DNA of 64,000 nt, taken from positions 21,525,142 through 21,589,141 of the forward strand of contig JARUPZ010000001.1 of NCBI GenBank assembly GCA_031213475.1, written 5' to 3'. Both the position numbers and the translations under genes were made by a program. Positions 11,801 through 26,315 of the stretch are shown here, piece after piece; the stretch's first letter is position 1; the number at the start of each line of letters is the position of its first letter. The DNA comes from Nereocystis luetkeana. Taxonomy: Eukaryota; Sar; Phaeophyceae; Laminariales; Laminariaceae. The notes below the pieces were generated by a model. It searched no databases. It worked only from the letters and a program-made list of their open reading frames with translations, and was not told the origin of the DNA.

Positions 11801-14800
11801 AGGTGGTGGCGGTGGTGACGGTGGCGGTGGTGGTGGTGGTGGCGGCGGTGGTGGCGGTGATACTGGGAAGGCGAGAAGAGGTAGGAATGCTGGAGGGGTT
11901 TCCATTGCATTGGGCGAGGAGGCTGCGGGGGAGGAGGCAGGAGGGGAGGTGGTGATGTCGGCAGCGAGGAGGGAGAGGATGAGGAAGACGGCGAGGGTCA
12001 GGAGGGCCGAGGCTGCTCCGGACGCTCTGTGGACGGAGGTGAGGGAGGGATGAGGGTTTCTAACTTGTTCGGCGGCATGGGGGGGGGCATTAGAATGTAG
12101 TGGTATGAGTTGTATACTCGTACCACTCTGCCCGCTCTTTCTAGGAGTACTGCTGTAGGACCATATGGGCATGTTCATAGATACCTTGCCTTTTGAGAGG
12201 TAAACCTATATCTGGCTTTTTATATTTTTTCGATCAGGTGGGTTGTTCACTTTCGCCTGAGTCTGCCCTGGGCTACGCAGTACGTAGTGCCCAGCGGAAA
12301 GAGTGACGGGCGGTATCTGTAGGTACTTCGTGGCGCTTTTGACCATAGTTTTTTTTTTTTTTTTTTGTTTATCGCCGCCAGCACCGGCACCACCTACAAC
12401 ACCCGTCAACCCCCCTTCCTCTGTCCAGGTGTATCGTCCTCGCTCTCCCGATGAGGTCTGCGGCAACTCTTACGCCGTGGCAGCCCTGTCCAAGTGGCTC
12501 GGCGAGTGGAAGGACAAGAGGAGCCGCGGTCGGCCAGGGGATGGCGGGAATCGATCCCCTGGGTGCGGGGAGGACTCGGGAGAGGAGTCAGAGGTGAGGG
12601 GTTCGGGGTTGTGTCGGAATTTTCATGTTATTTTGTTTTTTTAAGTCTACCGCTACACCCGCTACTGCTGCAGCTCCCACCAGGTACCCCCGGCGATGCT
12701 CGACCCTTGCTTGCTTGGCGGGTTTGCGTGATCCGCTCGTTGGTTGTCGTGCTGCAATGCGTAACAGTAGACTTTTGTTTTGTTTTGTTTTGTTTTGTTT
12801 GTTTGTTTTAATCCTCCGGTGGATAGGTAACATTAGAGATTGAGCTCGCCACCACTTCCACGTTCAGATTTCGTATCGTGTGTCAATTCAAGTTGTGTAT
12901 AGCGCTCCTTGCAACAGCAGAGTGGGCGTGTAGCAAGGCTGCTGTTGCTACTGACGCTTGGGCACATTGACCCGACCTGGCCCCCGAGAGGGGCAAGTTC
13001 GGTGGAGATGGCCACCCGGGAGAGTTATCTCATCTCCTCCGGGGTAGTGTGGGACCGGTGGCATACGTGACAGCGGCTGACCGCCTCCTGCGTACTGGGG
13101 GTTACTTTTTTTATTTTACTGAAATGAGAAGGGACGAGGGTGACCAGGTACCGGTAATAACTGGTACCGGATTCTGCCGAGTGGGCTACTCGGAAAAAAA
13201 CGGTTATATTTTGGTCTCCCCTGTCCCCGAAATATAAAATGCCTCATGATTCGGTGGAAACCCTACTTTTTTTTCGTATTATGTGTTTTCGTCTTGTTTC
13301 GTTTTATCTCGGTGTATTCCGGGCAAACTCTCCAGTAGGTGTACAAGTAGGTTTACAAACAGTAGGTCTTCAGTAGGTGTCCACTAGGTCTCCCGTAGGA
13401 CCACAGTAGATGTACGGTAAGTCTCCAGTAGGACTACAGCAATAGTTGAGTCTACATCACTGTTACGGGGGACCATAGTAAATGGGACCAAACATTGCTA
13501 GTAAAAATAGGTAAATATGTAGTTTTTTGTGTGTACAGTAGGTCCTATTCGCTATGGTCCCCTGTAATAGTGGGTCTAGGTAGGTATTTTCCGCAGATAT
13601 TGAGCAGGTCTGCAGTAGGTCTGCTGCAGGCGTATCGGAGTAAGTAGGAGGCATTCCACTAAGCTTAACTTTTCTATTTACTATTTCTATTGCTAGTGTT
13701 TTATGTTGCAGTGGGTCACGAATGGTGGGTGTGATCGACACCACTTACGACGATCTCACGACGCATACGCCTTGAACGGCTAATTCCACGCTGTCATCCA
13801 CATGCATCAACATAGGCACGAGGTTTGGAAACAAGCCTCCAGCAATATGCCTCACTATTATATAGCGGTTCTTAGCTGCAATAGGATGAATACGATCTGT
13901 AGGATGCAGCTCAACCTTCATGCGACTCGCCGAACACCTCACGGTGCTCACGGTGCTTGGCGCTTGGTGCAGACGATGTCTGCCTTTGTCGTTGAAAACC
14001 CGACGTGCTCCGTCCGGGCATTGTAGGGGTGCGACGGCCTATGGTCACACCACTACAGCCTCATACCAGGTACCTGGTACACGACATTGAGTACCCTCCC
14101 AACACCCAAAATAACGAGTGCCCCTCCCGCCCCCGCCCCCCTCCGTCCCGGCATTGTAGGGATGCGAGGGTCTATGGTCATACGACTACGGCCATGCATG
14201 AGATCGAGTACATCTCTCCTATCGAGTACCCCCGCCCTCCCTCCCCCCGATGCTTGACACGAACCCCGCCCCCCTCCCCCCGCCTTTTTATGACATGAAC
14301 CCCCCCCCCCCCCTCTCCTCCCTTGAATGGTATAGTACGACTGGGTGCGCTTCTCGGACGAAGAGGAAGATGAAGAGGCCAGGCTTTGCAACATGACCAT
14401 GCTCTGCGGGCCTACTGGGGTGGGCAAGACTAGCACCATTTACGGGTGAGACGCGTCTCCTCCTCTATCGGTTCCTGCTGTTGTTAGTGTTGGGTGTTGG
14501 GCGTTGGGTGTGGGGTGTCGGGTGTTGAGTGTTGAGTGTTGAGTGTTATGTGTTGTGAGTGTTTTGAGTGTTGAGTGTTGAGTGTTATGTGTTGTGAGTG
14601 CTTTGAGTGTTGTGTCCTGCTGTTCTGTGATGGGGGTGGAGAAGGGTCCGTGTGTTATGACAGGGCTTTCGCCAACAGCGGAACTCCCGATCGCCGTTTT
14701 CGTTTTACCGGAGTGGTCGTCGGGTTGAGCGCGCATCTGTTCTTGAAAGCCCGACGTATTCGGAGATGGGGTGTCGGAGATGGGGTGTGTATATAATAAT

Positions 14801-17800
14801 GAAAAAAAAAAATGCGATCGCAGTAATGCGTGCTACAGTTTCCCCTTTAACCGGCGTTATGGTTCCCCGTGAGCAGCGTTTGTGCCGATTAGACATCGCA
14901 CAGCTCTCGCTAGGGGCACTCGCCGGTGGTCGCCTGCACTGAGCAATGCAGACCCTAACCCTAATGCAGACCCACGAGTCGAGACGAGACGAGAAATAAC
15001 TAGAGGCTCGCTTCGTGCGCGACCCTAAGAAAACTGGAGTACGGAACCGTGGTCAGCGGCGAACCATACCGGTGTGTGTTAGCGCGCTACCATGCTCAAG
15101 GTCGCGTTAGGTCCGGGGTCTCAGAGCAGCAGGCTTCCCCCCCCCCCCCCCCCCACTACATCTCGTGCCTTACATTTATCCCGAAAAAAAAAACATCAGC
15201 GATTTCTTCTCACATCAGGGTTAGGCTTGTCAGCAGTTGATGCGCTTATACATATAGATATATTTGCTATCACGGGGGACCATAGTAATTAGAACCAAAT
15301 GTTGTGAGTAAAAACAGGTAAATAGAAAAGTTTTTTGTGTATACGATAGGTCCTATTGACTTTGGTCCCCCGTAATGGTGTTTTCTTGCCACGGTGCGTC
15401 TTTTTTTTTTTAACTTACCAGGTAGAGAATCAACTCTATTACGGCGTGGGGCGTGTCCGGCTCCATTGTTTTTGGTTTTGGATGTACCGGCCATGTGCAT
15501 TTCAGCCGCTCCTATTAATAGTAATCATTCCTCCCCCCTAAAATGGTTCAAATTTGCTTCGACGTTTGACCCGATCAGCATTCAACCAGCGTTTCACTGC
15601 TCCTACCCCCCTCCTCCCTCTCCCTCCTTCCCCTCTCTCCTGCTATCCCCCCCCCGCTTCCCTCTCCCACTTCCCTCCCCCTGTGTCCCTCCCCCTGTGT
15701 CCCTCCCCACCCTCTTCCTTGTTCTCCCGTCACCACCTCCTCCCCTCCTCCTCCTTCTCCCGCCACCCCTTCCTTGTTCTCCCGCCATCACCTCCCCCGC
15801 CTGCGACAGATGCGCGGAGGGCCTGGGGTACGAAGTTATCGAGGTTAACGCTTCGCAGCTCCGCTCAGGCGCCGCAATCCGACGCCTGTTCGGAGAGGCC
15901 GCGCAGTCCCACCACGTCTCCTCGGCCGAGGCCAACCCGAACCCCCTGACAGGTAACGCCTCCTTCATTCTACACCCCACCCCACCAGTTTGCTTGTTTT
16001 TTTTCCCCTTTCCGTTTTCGTGTGTGTATGTGTGATTGTCTTTTTTCATCGTTATTGTTCCATCTACAGCAGTACAGGTGTATACACGGGTTCCAGCGGA
16101 TGGTAGATCGTACGGTATGGGGCCGCAAACGAGAAAAACCTATTCTGAGCAAACCTGAGGTTCTTATTCTGACGCGATCTGTAAACAAGCTTGAGCACAG
16201 GCGATTGTATAGGATTTAGTGTTGAGTTCACGCCTGACCCGGTTTTCTTACCCGATTTTTCTCAGCCTTCTAAAAAAAATGAGCCTTTTGTTATATTATT
16301 AGGCTCATTTGGCCCTTTGTTAGTCGTGGGCTTACACTGTACAAGATCGGGAATGAGAAGTGCCTTGAAAGCATCTTTCGGGTAGATCAAATCACGGAAT
16401 GGAAATCGTTGTTGAGTGTTCATTGTTTTATTGCAGGTGGGGTGTTTCGCCTCTTGCGTACACGCCTGGTGTGTATGTATGTATGTGTGTCGTGTGAGTT
16501 TTTCTTTCGTTAGGTTGTGCTATTACGGGGGACCGTAGTAAATAGGACCTACGGTACACACAAACACCCATATATTTACCTATTTTTAGTGACAATATTT
16601 GGTTCTATTTACTATGGTCCCCCGTTCTGGTACATGCGAGTATAATAGTGCCGGTCTCAGTATAGTGCCGGTATGTATGCGCCAGCCAGCAATATCGGCA
16701 CTATGTATGAATAGTACATGCAGCCGGCATTACTCGGCACACAGCCTCGCTGGTGTGTCCCATCTGGGTGCCAAGCGATTCCACAGACACTCGTGCAGCG
16801 GGAAGCCGCAATGTAATGGGGGGACCAATAGTAGTATTACGGTGGGCCATAGTTAATAGGACCTATGGTAGACATAAAAACCTACCAAGGTATATGTTCA
16901 ACCATTTTCACCAACGATATTTGGTCTCATTAACTATGGCCCCCCGTAGTAGTGCTCTATGTCTTTTCTTGAGGGACCCCGTCTGAGTCATATCATACTC
17001 GTGCACTGGGTATAAAAATATAAGTACGGTATTGTTGACCCTGTGCTCTCAGCGCTCCTCATCGTTTCTTAGACGTGCTTTTTTTTTGCGTCGTTCGTGG
17101 CAATAATAGCGCCAGATGAGGTTCACCTTGCGGGACGAAGCCGCCTCATCGTGATACCCGAGCCCCGACTACTGTGTCGGGGGGCGGCCTCGGTCGTGTC
17201 CTTGCTCCTTCCATACAGTGAACACTTTCTTTCTTTCGCGGCCGAAGAGGGCAGGCAGAACTCGGTACCCGCGCGTACACCGAAGGACCCTCTCGGCTCT
17301 GGTCACGCGCTCATTCTTGCGTCCATGTTCATTTCTCAACCTCCATCCGACTATAGGTATCCCCCCCCCGGGTGTGGTTCAGCCCTGGGGGGTAGGGGGT
17401 AGGGGGTAGGGGGTAGGGTGCAACAAATCAACGCGTACAGTGGTCAACCATCTATCCGGCAGCTTGTCGTCCGGCCAGCTCGCGGAAACCCGTAGTTCCC
17501 CGAACCTTCAAAAGAAAATATCTTCAGCTCGGGACAGTAAGGCATTGCAGTAAGGCATTGCCCTAATGACACACACGCCCTTGATCGATTCGCTTACGGG
17601 GACGGGCAAGCAGGCGACGGACCAGACGATTCATCCCGATCGGGTGGAATGGGAGGACGTGGAGGCGTCGGCAGGGGGGGGGGGCGGGGGAGAGGAAGAG
17701 GGAGAGGGAGAGGGAGGGGTAAAGGTGGGCGGGGGCAGGGGGGGAGGGGTGGTGGCGGTGTGAGGGGTGGGGAGGAGACGGTGCCGGTAGTTAGGCCCGC

Positions 17801-20800
17801 GGCCAAGCTCACGCTGATTCTCTTCGAGGTGAGTTTGGGTTGGTAGTGATGGTGGTGGTGGTTTGTCGGGGGGGGGGGAAGGGGTAGTGGTCATGGTGGC
17901 GGCCTCTTCAAGCTGAGGTTAATTTTGGTGGTGGTGGTGGTGTTGGTGTTGGTGGCGGTGGTGGTGGTGGTGGTGGTGGTGGTGGTGGTGGTGGCGGTGT
18001 TGTTCGTGGTGGTGGAGGCAGTGGTGGTTGTGGGGGTGGTTGGCGGGGGGCGCGGGAGGAGGGGTGGTATTGGTGATGATGGTGTTGTTGTTGGTGTTGT
18101 TGTTGTTGGTAATGGTGGTGTAGGTGATGGTGTTGCTGATGTTGCCGTTGCTGGTATTTTTGCGGTCGTTGCTGGTGTTGCTGTGGTGATATTTTGTTGG
18201 TGTTGATGGTGATGTTGGTGCTGCTTTTGTTGTCGTCAGCGTAATCGCGGTATGCCATCATTCTCGTCGGCAATTCAAAGACCGTTTGGTATGGACATTT
18301 TTCAATATGTAAGCGATCCGCATATTTCCGTACGGGCTGGGACAATTTTTGTTCGTTCGTTCGTTTGTTCGTTCGTTTGCCGTTGTCTCATGTCTGCTTT
18401 TCTAACGCTATTCCTGCTTTCCATACCTTCGCCTCACGCCCCTGCCCACGGCTGCTGCTGTACAAATAATATGTCCCCTCTCGTAAACATACTTTTTGTT
18501 TTGTTTTGTTTCGGTTTGCTTTGCTTTTCTTTGCTTTGCTTTGCTTTTCTTTGCTTCGCCTTTCTTTTCTTTTCTTTTCTTTGCTTTGCTTTGCTTTGCT
18601 TTGCTTTGCTTTGCTTTGCTTTGCTTTGCTTTGCTTCGCTCGGCTTTGGTTTGCTTTGCTTTGTCAGGAAGTGGATGTGGTGTTCGAAGAGGACGTGGGT
18701 TTCCTAGGTGCTCTGCGGGATCTCCGAAAGGGGGCCAAGTGTCCCGTAATCCTCACCGCCGAGTTCTACCGATACGAGTACGCCACGCTGGCCTGCACCC
18801 ATCTGCACCTCCCCCGCCCTCGTCTCCTAGAGGTGTGTCTGCGCCTCCTACGACGACGAACCGACAATTTTGTACCAGGTAGTCGGTAGTTTTTTTGTTT
18901 TTTTCGTTTTTTTTTCGTCTTAACCCTTTTAGGACTGCAATCTCGTTTTAGGGACAAAGCACTCAAAATTCTGAGTGGTTTGTCCCATAAAAAACGGGAC
19001 TGCGGTTCTGAAAGGGTTAATATCCCCCCTGTTGTTTCCAACATTTTTTTTGTGTTACATACCTTACGACAATATAAAAGACACCCTAGCTGTGAATTCC
19101 AAAATTCCCTCAAAGCTCATATTTTTGCAAGCTTTCACCTGCCAGGTGTGTATTTCATCTTGACATCCCCGCTGTTGTCTCCTACTCGTAGTGTTTTTGT
19201 TGTGTTCGATGTCCCGTTTTTTTGTTGTCGTGCTCGTATGTTTTTTTTTTTCAACTTTTTTCTGTCGTTTTTTGTTGCTATTGGCGTGTTCGTTTGCCTT
19301 GTGCCCGCATGAAATACAGCGTTTTATCATGGGTTTGTGTGGCAACACTGTATGACGAGCTGTCCGCTGTTTCCCCACCTTTTTTTTTTTTGCGCGCGCG
19401 AAGGCTTGCCCATTATTGTTGAGTGAGGCCACTCTCGCCCAACATACGAGTTCAGTTTAGACATCATTGTCGATACTATTAATAGGACCAAATGTTGTTT
19501 CCAAAAATAGGTAAATACATACTATTAATAGGTTTTTTTATTTAACGTGAAGACCAACCGGTCCTGACATTTCCGTTCAAAGTGGTATCGCGAAATCCTG
19601 CTTAGATCCGAGTCTGCTTTATCGAATGCTGAGGAAAAAAGGGTCTGTACGTGGTAACATGGGTACCATGTACCAGAGGTCCTATTTGCTATGGTCCCCC
19701 GAGATGTCATGGGCGATCCTCATTTTTTTCCTTAGTGTAAAGTGTGTCAAGACCATCCTTACTACTGTTTGTGTGCCGGTCTGTGACGTGTATTGTCCAT
19801 GATTTATTACTATGGTCCCCCGCAATGTCATGAGCGATCCTCATTTTTTCCCTTAGTGTAAAATATGTCAAGACCATCCTTGCTACTGTTTGTGTGCCGG
19901 TCTGTGACGTGCATTGCCCACGATTTACTTGCATGCGCGTGTGCTGTCCAGCTGGAGGTAGTACGTGGCAGGGGCGGATGCGGAAGGAGTCACGTATTGA
20001 TCAGTCTGTCTACTGTTTTCTTGCGATCGTCGTCGTAATTCGGGATCACACGTGCTGATCCCTAACCCTAACCCTAACCCTACCCGTTTCGACCCGCTGG
20101 GTGCGTCCATCATTTATGCTGTGCGTACGAAACCATTTGTGCGCTTGTGCCACCGTCCAGCTGGAGGTGTGTCTGCAGTCGGTGGCCGAAGCGGAGGGAC
20201 TGGACGTGTCCGCCGCGGCGCTGCGCGCTCTGGCTCAGTTCCACATGGGCGACCTTCGAGCGTGTTTGCTGGCCCTGCAGGTCGGTGATAAAAAGAAAAG
20301 AAGAAGCGCTGACTGAAGCGACAGAAGTGATGCCACTCCTACTCGTATATACCTGTAGTAAAGATGGAAAACATGTTTTTCCTTCTTTTTTTTGTTTTTG
20401 TTTTGTTTGGTTTTGGTTTTGGTTTTACTGTTTTTCACGCGTTAGCGAAAAATCCTTTTTCCCTTTTTTTCTTAACTTTGTAGGCGTCGTATACTCGAGG
20501 TGGATAATAAAAAAATGTGTCAAATTCGTTTGTTTTTTTTGTCGCAGGTCGTTTTGCTTTTTGTTTTTACTGCTTTGCACGCGTTGAATTTTTTCATGCT
20601 CGAGGTTAGCATAGAGGTTCTTAAGTCCGGTTGAGATTACAGCCGGGTACGTAAGGTGTTGATTTACTCCCTGCCGTAAGGAGCGACGAGCGTTGATCTC
20701 TCACGCGGATGGGATCGTTTTTTGCATCGCCCGTTTTCTCGACAACGACCGTACGGGTGCTGATTGAACTCGAACATTTTATTGTTGGAAGGCTTTCTTC

Positions 20801-23800
20801 TCTCTCTGTCCCGACCAGATCTTTCCGAACAAGAAAAAAAAATTGCTCGGGTGTTCAACAGGCAACCTTAACCTTCCCGTTCCTTCTGGGAAAAAGGGTC
20901 GATCGCACTCCTGCCGTGCAAACTGAAAGCTCTACCGGTATACGGTAATGCATTTTTTTTTTCGCTCTCATCATGCGTAGGTAGTACGAGAGACTGCCGC
21001 ACCTGCATCCCCAACCCCCACCCCCCCCCACAAACCTCAACCGCAACCCGACCTCCCACCCCGACTGACACGTCTGACAGGCCAGCAGGGGCAGGAGGAT
21101 GATGAAGATGGGCAACAACGACAGGAGTCCGTCCGTCATCGACGTTACCGAGGCGGAGCAGGCATCGCCTCCCCCCCCCCATCCTGTTCCTTCTCCTCCT
21201 GCTGCTACTGCTGCTACTGCTGCTACTGCTGCTGCCACCGCTGTCGCTCCTGTTGGAAAACCTAGTCGGAGGCGGTCGAGAAGAGGGGCCGGGGTTGAGG
21301 CTGGCGTTGGTGTTGATGTCGGTAAGGAACGATCAGTTTTTTTTTTTTTTCGTTTTAGGTTTTTGGAGATACCGGTGCGTTTTGTTGAGCTCTCTTTTAC
21401 GATTCGTTCGTCTTGTTTTGTCTTGTCTTAGTCTTGTCTTGTCTTGTCTTGTCTTGTCTTGCCTTGTCGTGTCTCGTATTGTCTTGTCTGGTCATGTCTC
21501 GCCCTGTCTTGTCTTGTCTTGTCTTGTCTTGTCTCGTCTTGCCTTGTCTTGTCTTGTCTTGTCTTGTCTTGCCTTGTCTTGTCTTGTCTTGTCGTGTCTT
21601 GTATTGTCTTGCCTTGTCTTATGTTATTCGTCACATACTTTTTTGTAGACCAAGGTTCGACACGGGTGTGTTGGTGCTGGTGGGGGTAAGGAAAAGTAGC
21701 TTTCGAGTGCAAAATTATTTTTTTCCGGGATATCACACCGATACGACGCGTTCTACAACATGGGCTTAGCATTTTTTGGCGGAAACAGCGGCTGCCCAAA
21801 CCAAGAAACTACCCGGTGAATAGCATATACCGGTACTACATACATTATGCTACAGTACTCACTACAAAGTATATCCTGTTTGTGTTGCGTTTTTTCTTTT
21901 CTTTTTTTTTTCACGTAGGCTTTCGTGAGGTGCACATTTTGTCAAGATCAGTACTATCACGGGTTAACGTGTCAACCGATAATAATCAGGACTGTTCACT
22001 TACAGACAGCCTTTGAAGTACTGGAATACTGTGGTTTATCCTGTACTATTAATAATATGAATCAGTATGGAGCAGAAACGAATGGTGCTATCATACCCTT
22101 GTCGTGGCAAAGTTTTTGGGCAGGTCTCGTTTATCTCCTTGTGGTTTGTGTCGTGCAGTCGTCTTTCTTGTTTTTTGTTGCGGAGGTTTTGAAGGGTTAG
22201 GGTTGACGGCGGTCTTGGTGTCGGTATGGTGACGGTTTCTTGAAGAACACTCCGATGAGCAGTCCGAGGAACGTTCCTCACCCGCCGCTTATCATTTCTC
22301 TTGTTTCCTCCCTTGCCTTTTCTGCTTCTTCCCTCCTTCCTACCCTTCAGCAGAAGCAGAGGCAGCAGCGGCAGCAGTAGTACTTCCACCAACACCGACA
22401 CCACCACCACCACCACCACCAGCGACACCGGTGCCAGCATCAGCAACAGCAGCATCATCACCAACACTGCCACCGGTGGGGGATTGCTGTCGATACCTGA
22501 CCCACCATGTGGAGAGCGACTACGCCGCCGCCCAGTCCCTCGCCTTCGACACCTTCCTTCCCGCCCTTGCGCGCGACCAAGCCGCCACCGCCACCGCCAC
22601 CGCCACCGCCACCGCCACCGCTACCTCCGCGGCAAGAATGAAGGCGGACGCTGCTGCAGCAGGCATTGAAGTAGGCGAGGCAGTAAGCAGGTCAGCTGGC
22701 ATGCCTCAGTCTGACACCGCAGGCTTCGAGGAAAATGTTGCAGCAGCGCCCGCCGCGCTTTTTTCGGATGCGGGAGACAAGCCCAATACAGCGGATGTCA
22801 AGCTTGAGGGGGAGAAGGAAGAGGAGCAGATTCCTGAGGGGGAAGAGGCGTTTTCGTGTCCGACAGGGGATGGCTGCTGCTGGTCCCCTCCGTTCTTCGA
22901 GCGGTGGCCGGAGGTGTGGGCGGTCTCTCCGTCTTCCGCGCCCTCCTTCTCCTCTGCGGCTAGTGCTCGCGCTGGTGCTAGCGCTCCGTCTAAGTTGAGG
23001 CCTAACGCGGAGCCTGACGCTACGACTAGCGCTAAGACTAACGCGAAGCCTAACGCTGTTGCCAGCGCGAACGTAGACGATGACGCTAGCCCTGGCGCCG
23101 ATGCTATTGCTAAAGCTTCTGCTGTTGCTAAGACCACCGCTAAGACAAGCGCTGAGTATACCGCTAAGTCTAACACTATTGCCAACGTTAAATCCAACGC
23201 TATCCTCGATGCTAAAGCCGGCGACGCTGGCGGGGCGGGGGCTGGGGAAGAAAAAAGGCAGAAGGAAAACGGAGACCCTGGGGGAAGCGTTCTTGCCTTT
23301 GATAACCCCGTTCCGGGTGAGGAGGCGCAGGGAGGGGAGGGGGGTAAAGGAGTTCGAAACCTGGGCGGCGTTATTACCGTCAAGAAGGACCAGGGTGGGC
23401 ATCGCGTCATAATCACGGGGCGACATTTTGCCCACCCCGTCTCGCCGTCGTTGGATGGTGCGAGGCCTACCGCCTACTCGGTTGGAAACCCCGCGGGCGT
23501 AGGGGGCGGTGAAGGTTCTCCGGGTGTGACGTACATAAATCGAGGAGGACAGGTGGAGGAGGAAGCGGGCGGGGGGCTCATAGGAGCAGGAGGGGCAGGA
23601 GGAGGAGGAACAGCAGGAGGCGGAGGGGGGGGGAGAGGGGGAGCAACAGCAGCAGCGGGAGGAGAAGGAGGAGGAGGAGGAGAAGGAGTGCGGAAGGTTT
23701 ACGTGAGGTTTGGGAGAGATACGGTTCCTGCGGTGGTGATCTCAGACACGCTGATCGAAGCGTATGCTCCTGTGAGAACAGAGCCCGGGTTCGTCGATGT

Positions 23801-26089
23801 TGTCGTGATCGTGGCTGGTGGGCCTGGGGGAGACCTGGCGAGCGATGCCCCGGCTTCGGGGGCTATCGGACGCGGCGGCAGGCAAGTGATGGTGCTGATG
23901 CTAGTGCTGGTGTATAGGCGGGGGGGGGGGGGGGGTAGCGTAGGCGATATCACCATCGATAACATCTTCGATAACATCTTCGATAACATCTTCAATAACA
24001 TCTTCGATAGCAGGCGAATGCTTCAGCGGTGTTCGTTTTTTTTTTATGGTCGGGGGGGGGGGGGGGGGAGGAGGGAGGAGGTAGCGTAACCGACATTTGT
24101 CGGTAGCACCATCGATGACATTCCATCGATGGCATCTTCAAGCGCATGACCGATGGCGAAAAATTCATAGATAGCATAGTCGACAGCATCTTCGCTACGC
24201 GGCAGCATCGTTTTAGCGATGTCCTGCTTTACCCTTCCGAACAGGGGTTTATTGCGCAACAGTCTCAGCCCTTGCCCCCTCTCGGAAAGTGGCCACACCA
24301 TACAAAAAAATAGGAATATTCGACGCTGTCTTCCATACCAGGTACCAGGTATGCAAGAAAGATCCGCCTCAGAAGCTGTTTTTGGTAGGATGCAGCTCAC
24401 GCTTCAGGCGACTCGCCGAACATCTCACGGCGCTTCGCGCTTGGTGCGAGCAGTATCTGCCTGGTCGATGACCCGACTTGCTCCGTCCCGGCATTGTGGG
24501 GGTTCGAGGGTCTAGGTCATACGGCTACGGCCATGCATGACAGCAGGAAACCCCTCCTCCAGCCGACCTCTCAGCACAGAATCAGAATGCAACCAAAGCG
24601 CAGCTTAACTTTTGCTTCCCTGTTTTTGGAGGTAGTCCCTCGGAGTTCTCGCTCGATCGTAGGCGTCGAGGTAACTGTGAACATTCCTCCTTCTCCCTCG
24701 GGCATCGAGACGCACACCGGGTAGCTATGACACTGCTGCGCTCGTTCATACGAGAGTTTTATCACACATCAATCTAATCTCAATCTCACCCCCCCCCCTC
24801 CCCGCTCCCGATGTCCGCCACCTTATGGTATCCTTGCGCACAGGCATTCCGCATCGATATCGATGGCCTGACGTGCTCTTCCAAACGAGCGTTTATTATA
24901 CGACAATTTCACCCCCCCCCCCCCCCCCCCCCCCCTCTATGGTCGTACGACTACGGCCATGCATGAGATCGAGTTCATCTCTCCTATCGAGTACCCCCCC
25001 CCCCCCCCCCCACCCCCCCCTCCCATTGGCAGCGCTCCGTCTCGAGATGGATGCGCGGTAAATGGTCAGATGACTAAGGCAAGCAACCTCCCCCCCCCCC
25101 CTGTCCTTCACGCCACCTTCTTTATGGTACCCCCCCCCCCCCCCCGCTGTCTGCAGGCATGCCGCGCTGTTCCGGTACCTCCCGCCGATGCCGGAGTTCC
25201 CCTCCCTCCTTGGTCGGGGAAAGAAACGTCCTAGCGCCGGTTCAGTCAGTAGAAAGAGAAAAAAGTTGTCGCTGGCCAAGGACAATAACGAGACCAACAA
25301 CGGGAACAGGACAAGCTGTTCCGACGATGGTGGTGGGCCTCCTGGGGGGAGTAGTGTTGGCTCGGAGGATGTTGTCGGTTCGGGGAACTTGGTTTCGGGG
25401 ACCATTCCGGGGAATGTTCCTGGGACTGTTCCCGGGGCTGTTCCGGGGGTCGGCGGCGGCGGCGGCAGGTACGGTCCTTACTCTTCTGACGAAGAAGATG
25501 CAGCGGCGGCGCCGGCGCCGTCGGCACAGCTCGAAACTTCGACTTCAGATGAGGAGGAGGAGGAGGAGAAGGGGCTGGAGAGGCGGGTGGAGAGGGGGAA
25601 GGGGGTGGAGGAGGAGGGAGATGATATGAGCGGGGAGGGAGAGACGGGGGGAGGGGGGCAGGAGGTTGGTGGAGAAGATGAGGAGGACGAGGATGAGGAG
25701 GAGGAAGAGGAGGAGACGATGGGTCAATTCAAGAAGAGACCATCATCATCGTCTTTCCCGGCCGCGAGCAAGAAGAGGAGGCGGGTGGCTGTAAAAGAGG
25801 ACGATGATGACGATGACGACGACGTCGATGGGGATAGTAATGGTGTCGGCGCCAGAGAGGAGCCGCAGGGAGACGTTGACGGCTCTCGCGCTGCGGCCGA
25901 ACTAGTAGTAGCGCGCCAATCACGGCCAGGGCCTCTGGTGGGTGGCCATAGCGTAGCTCTTGACGATGGGCGGGCGGTGACGGGGGTGGCGGTGGCGGCG
26001 GGGGTGGGGTTTGGAGACATGGGAGTCGAGGGGGGGGTGGAGGAGGGGGAAGCGGGTGCGCCGCAGGCAGGGGACACTACTTCTGCCTG

Positions 26090-26120
<31 letters not shown>

Positions 26121-26283
26121 GCTGCCGCTGCTGCTGTTGTTGTTGTTGTTGGCGGAGTGGAAGGTGTGGCACCCGCAGTGCCGGCAGCAGCAGCAGCTGC
26201 AGCAGCAGTGGCGCCGGAAGCAGCTGTAGAAGAAGCAGCAGCACCACCACCATCACTAGCAGCAGCAGTATCATCATCATCAT

Positions 26284-26315
<32 letters not shown>

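Larger units (their letters stand above)
12594..14335. other. ATAD5-like intron with MITE and dispersed repeats
   Basis: Contains TTTTG-type tracts (about 12775-12810), short AGTAGGTCTCC-like repeats (13330-13440), MITE family A at 13463-13567 and two copies of dispersed repeat family C (13893-14085 and 14140-14230). The second family C copy runs into the C-rich tract that precedes the 3' splice site TATAG at 14335. Confidence 0.7.

Noticed and set aside
10730..12178. Long Pro/Ser-rich minus-strand frame of 482 codons
   Set aside because: It is antisense to the exon 10679-12038, which has splice sites in phase and the LWTE motif. GC-rich composition keeps the other strand open.
15394..16035. 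Plus-strand protein extending upstream of the EVNAS exon
   Set aside because: The upstream half is a CCCTCC/CTCCC pyrimidine tract before the acceptor at 15809; only 15810-15952 is coding.
22692..23435. Minus-strand frames over the ATAD5 exon with Ser/Arg or Ala/Leu repeats
   Set aside because: Shadows of the plus-strand exon that carries the IPT-like domain.
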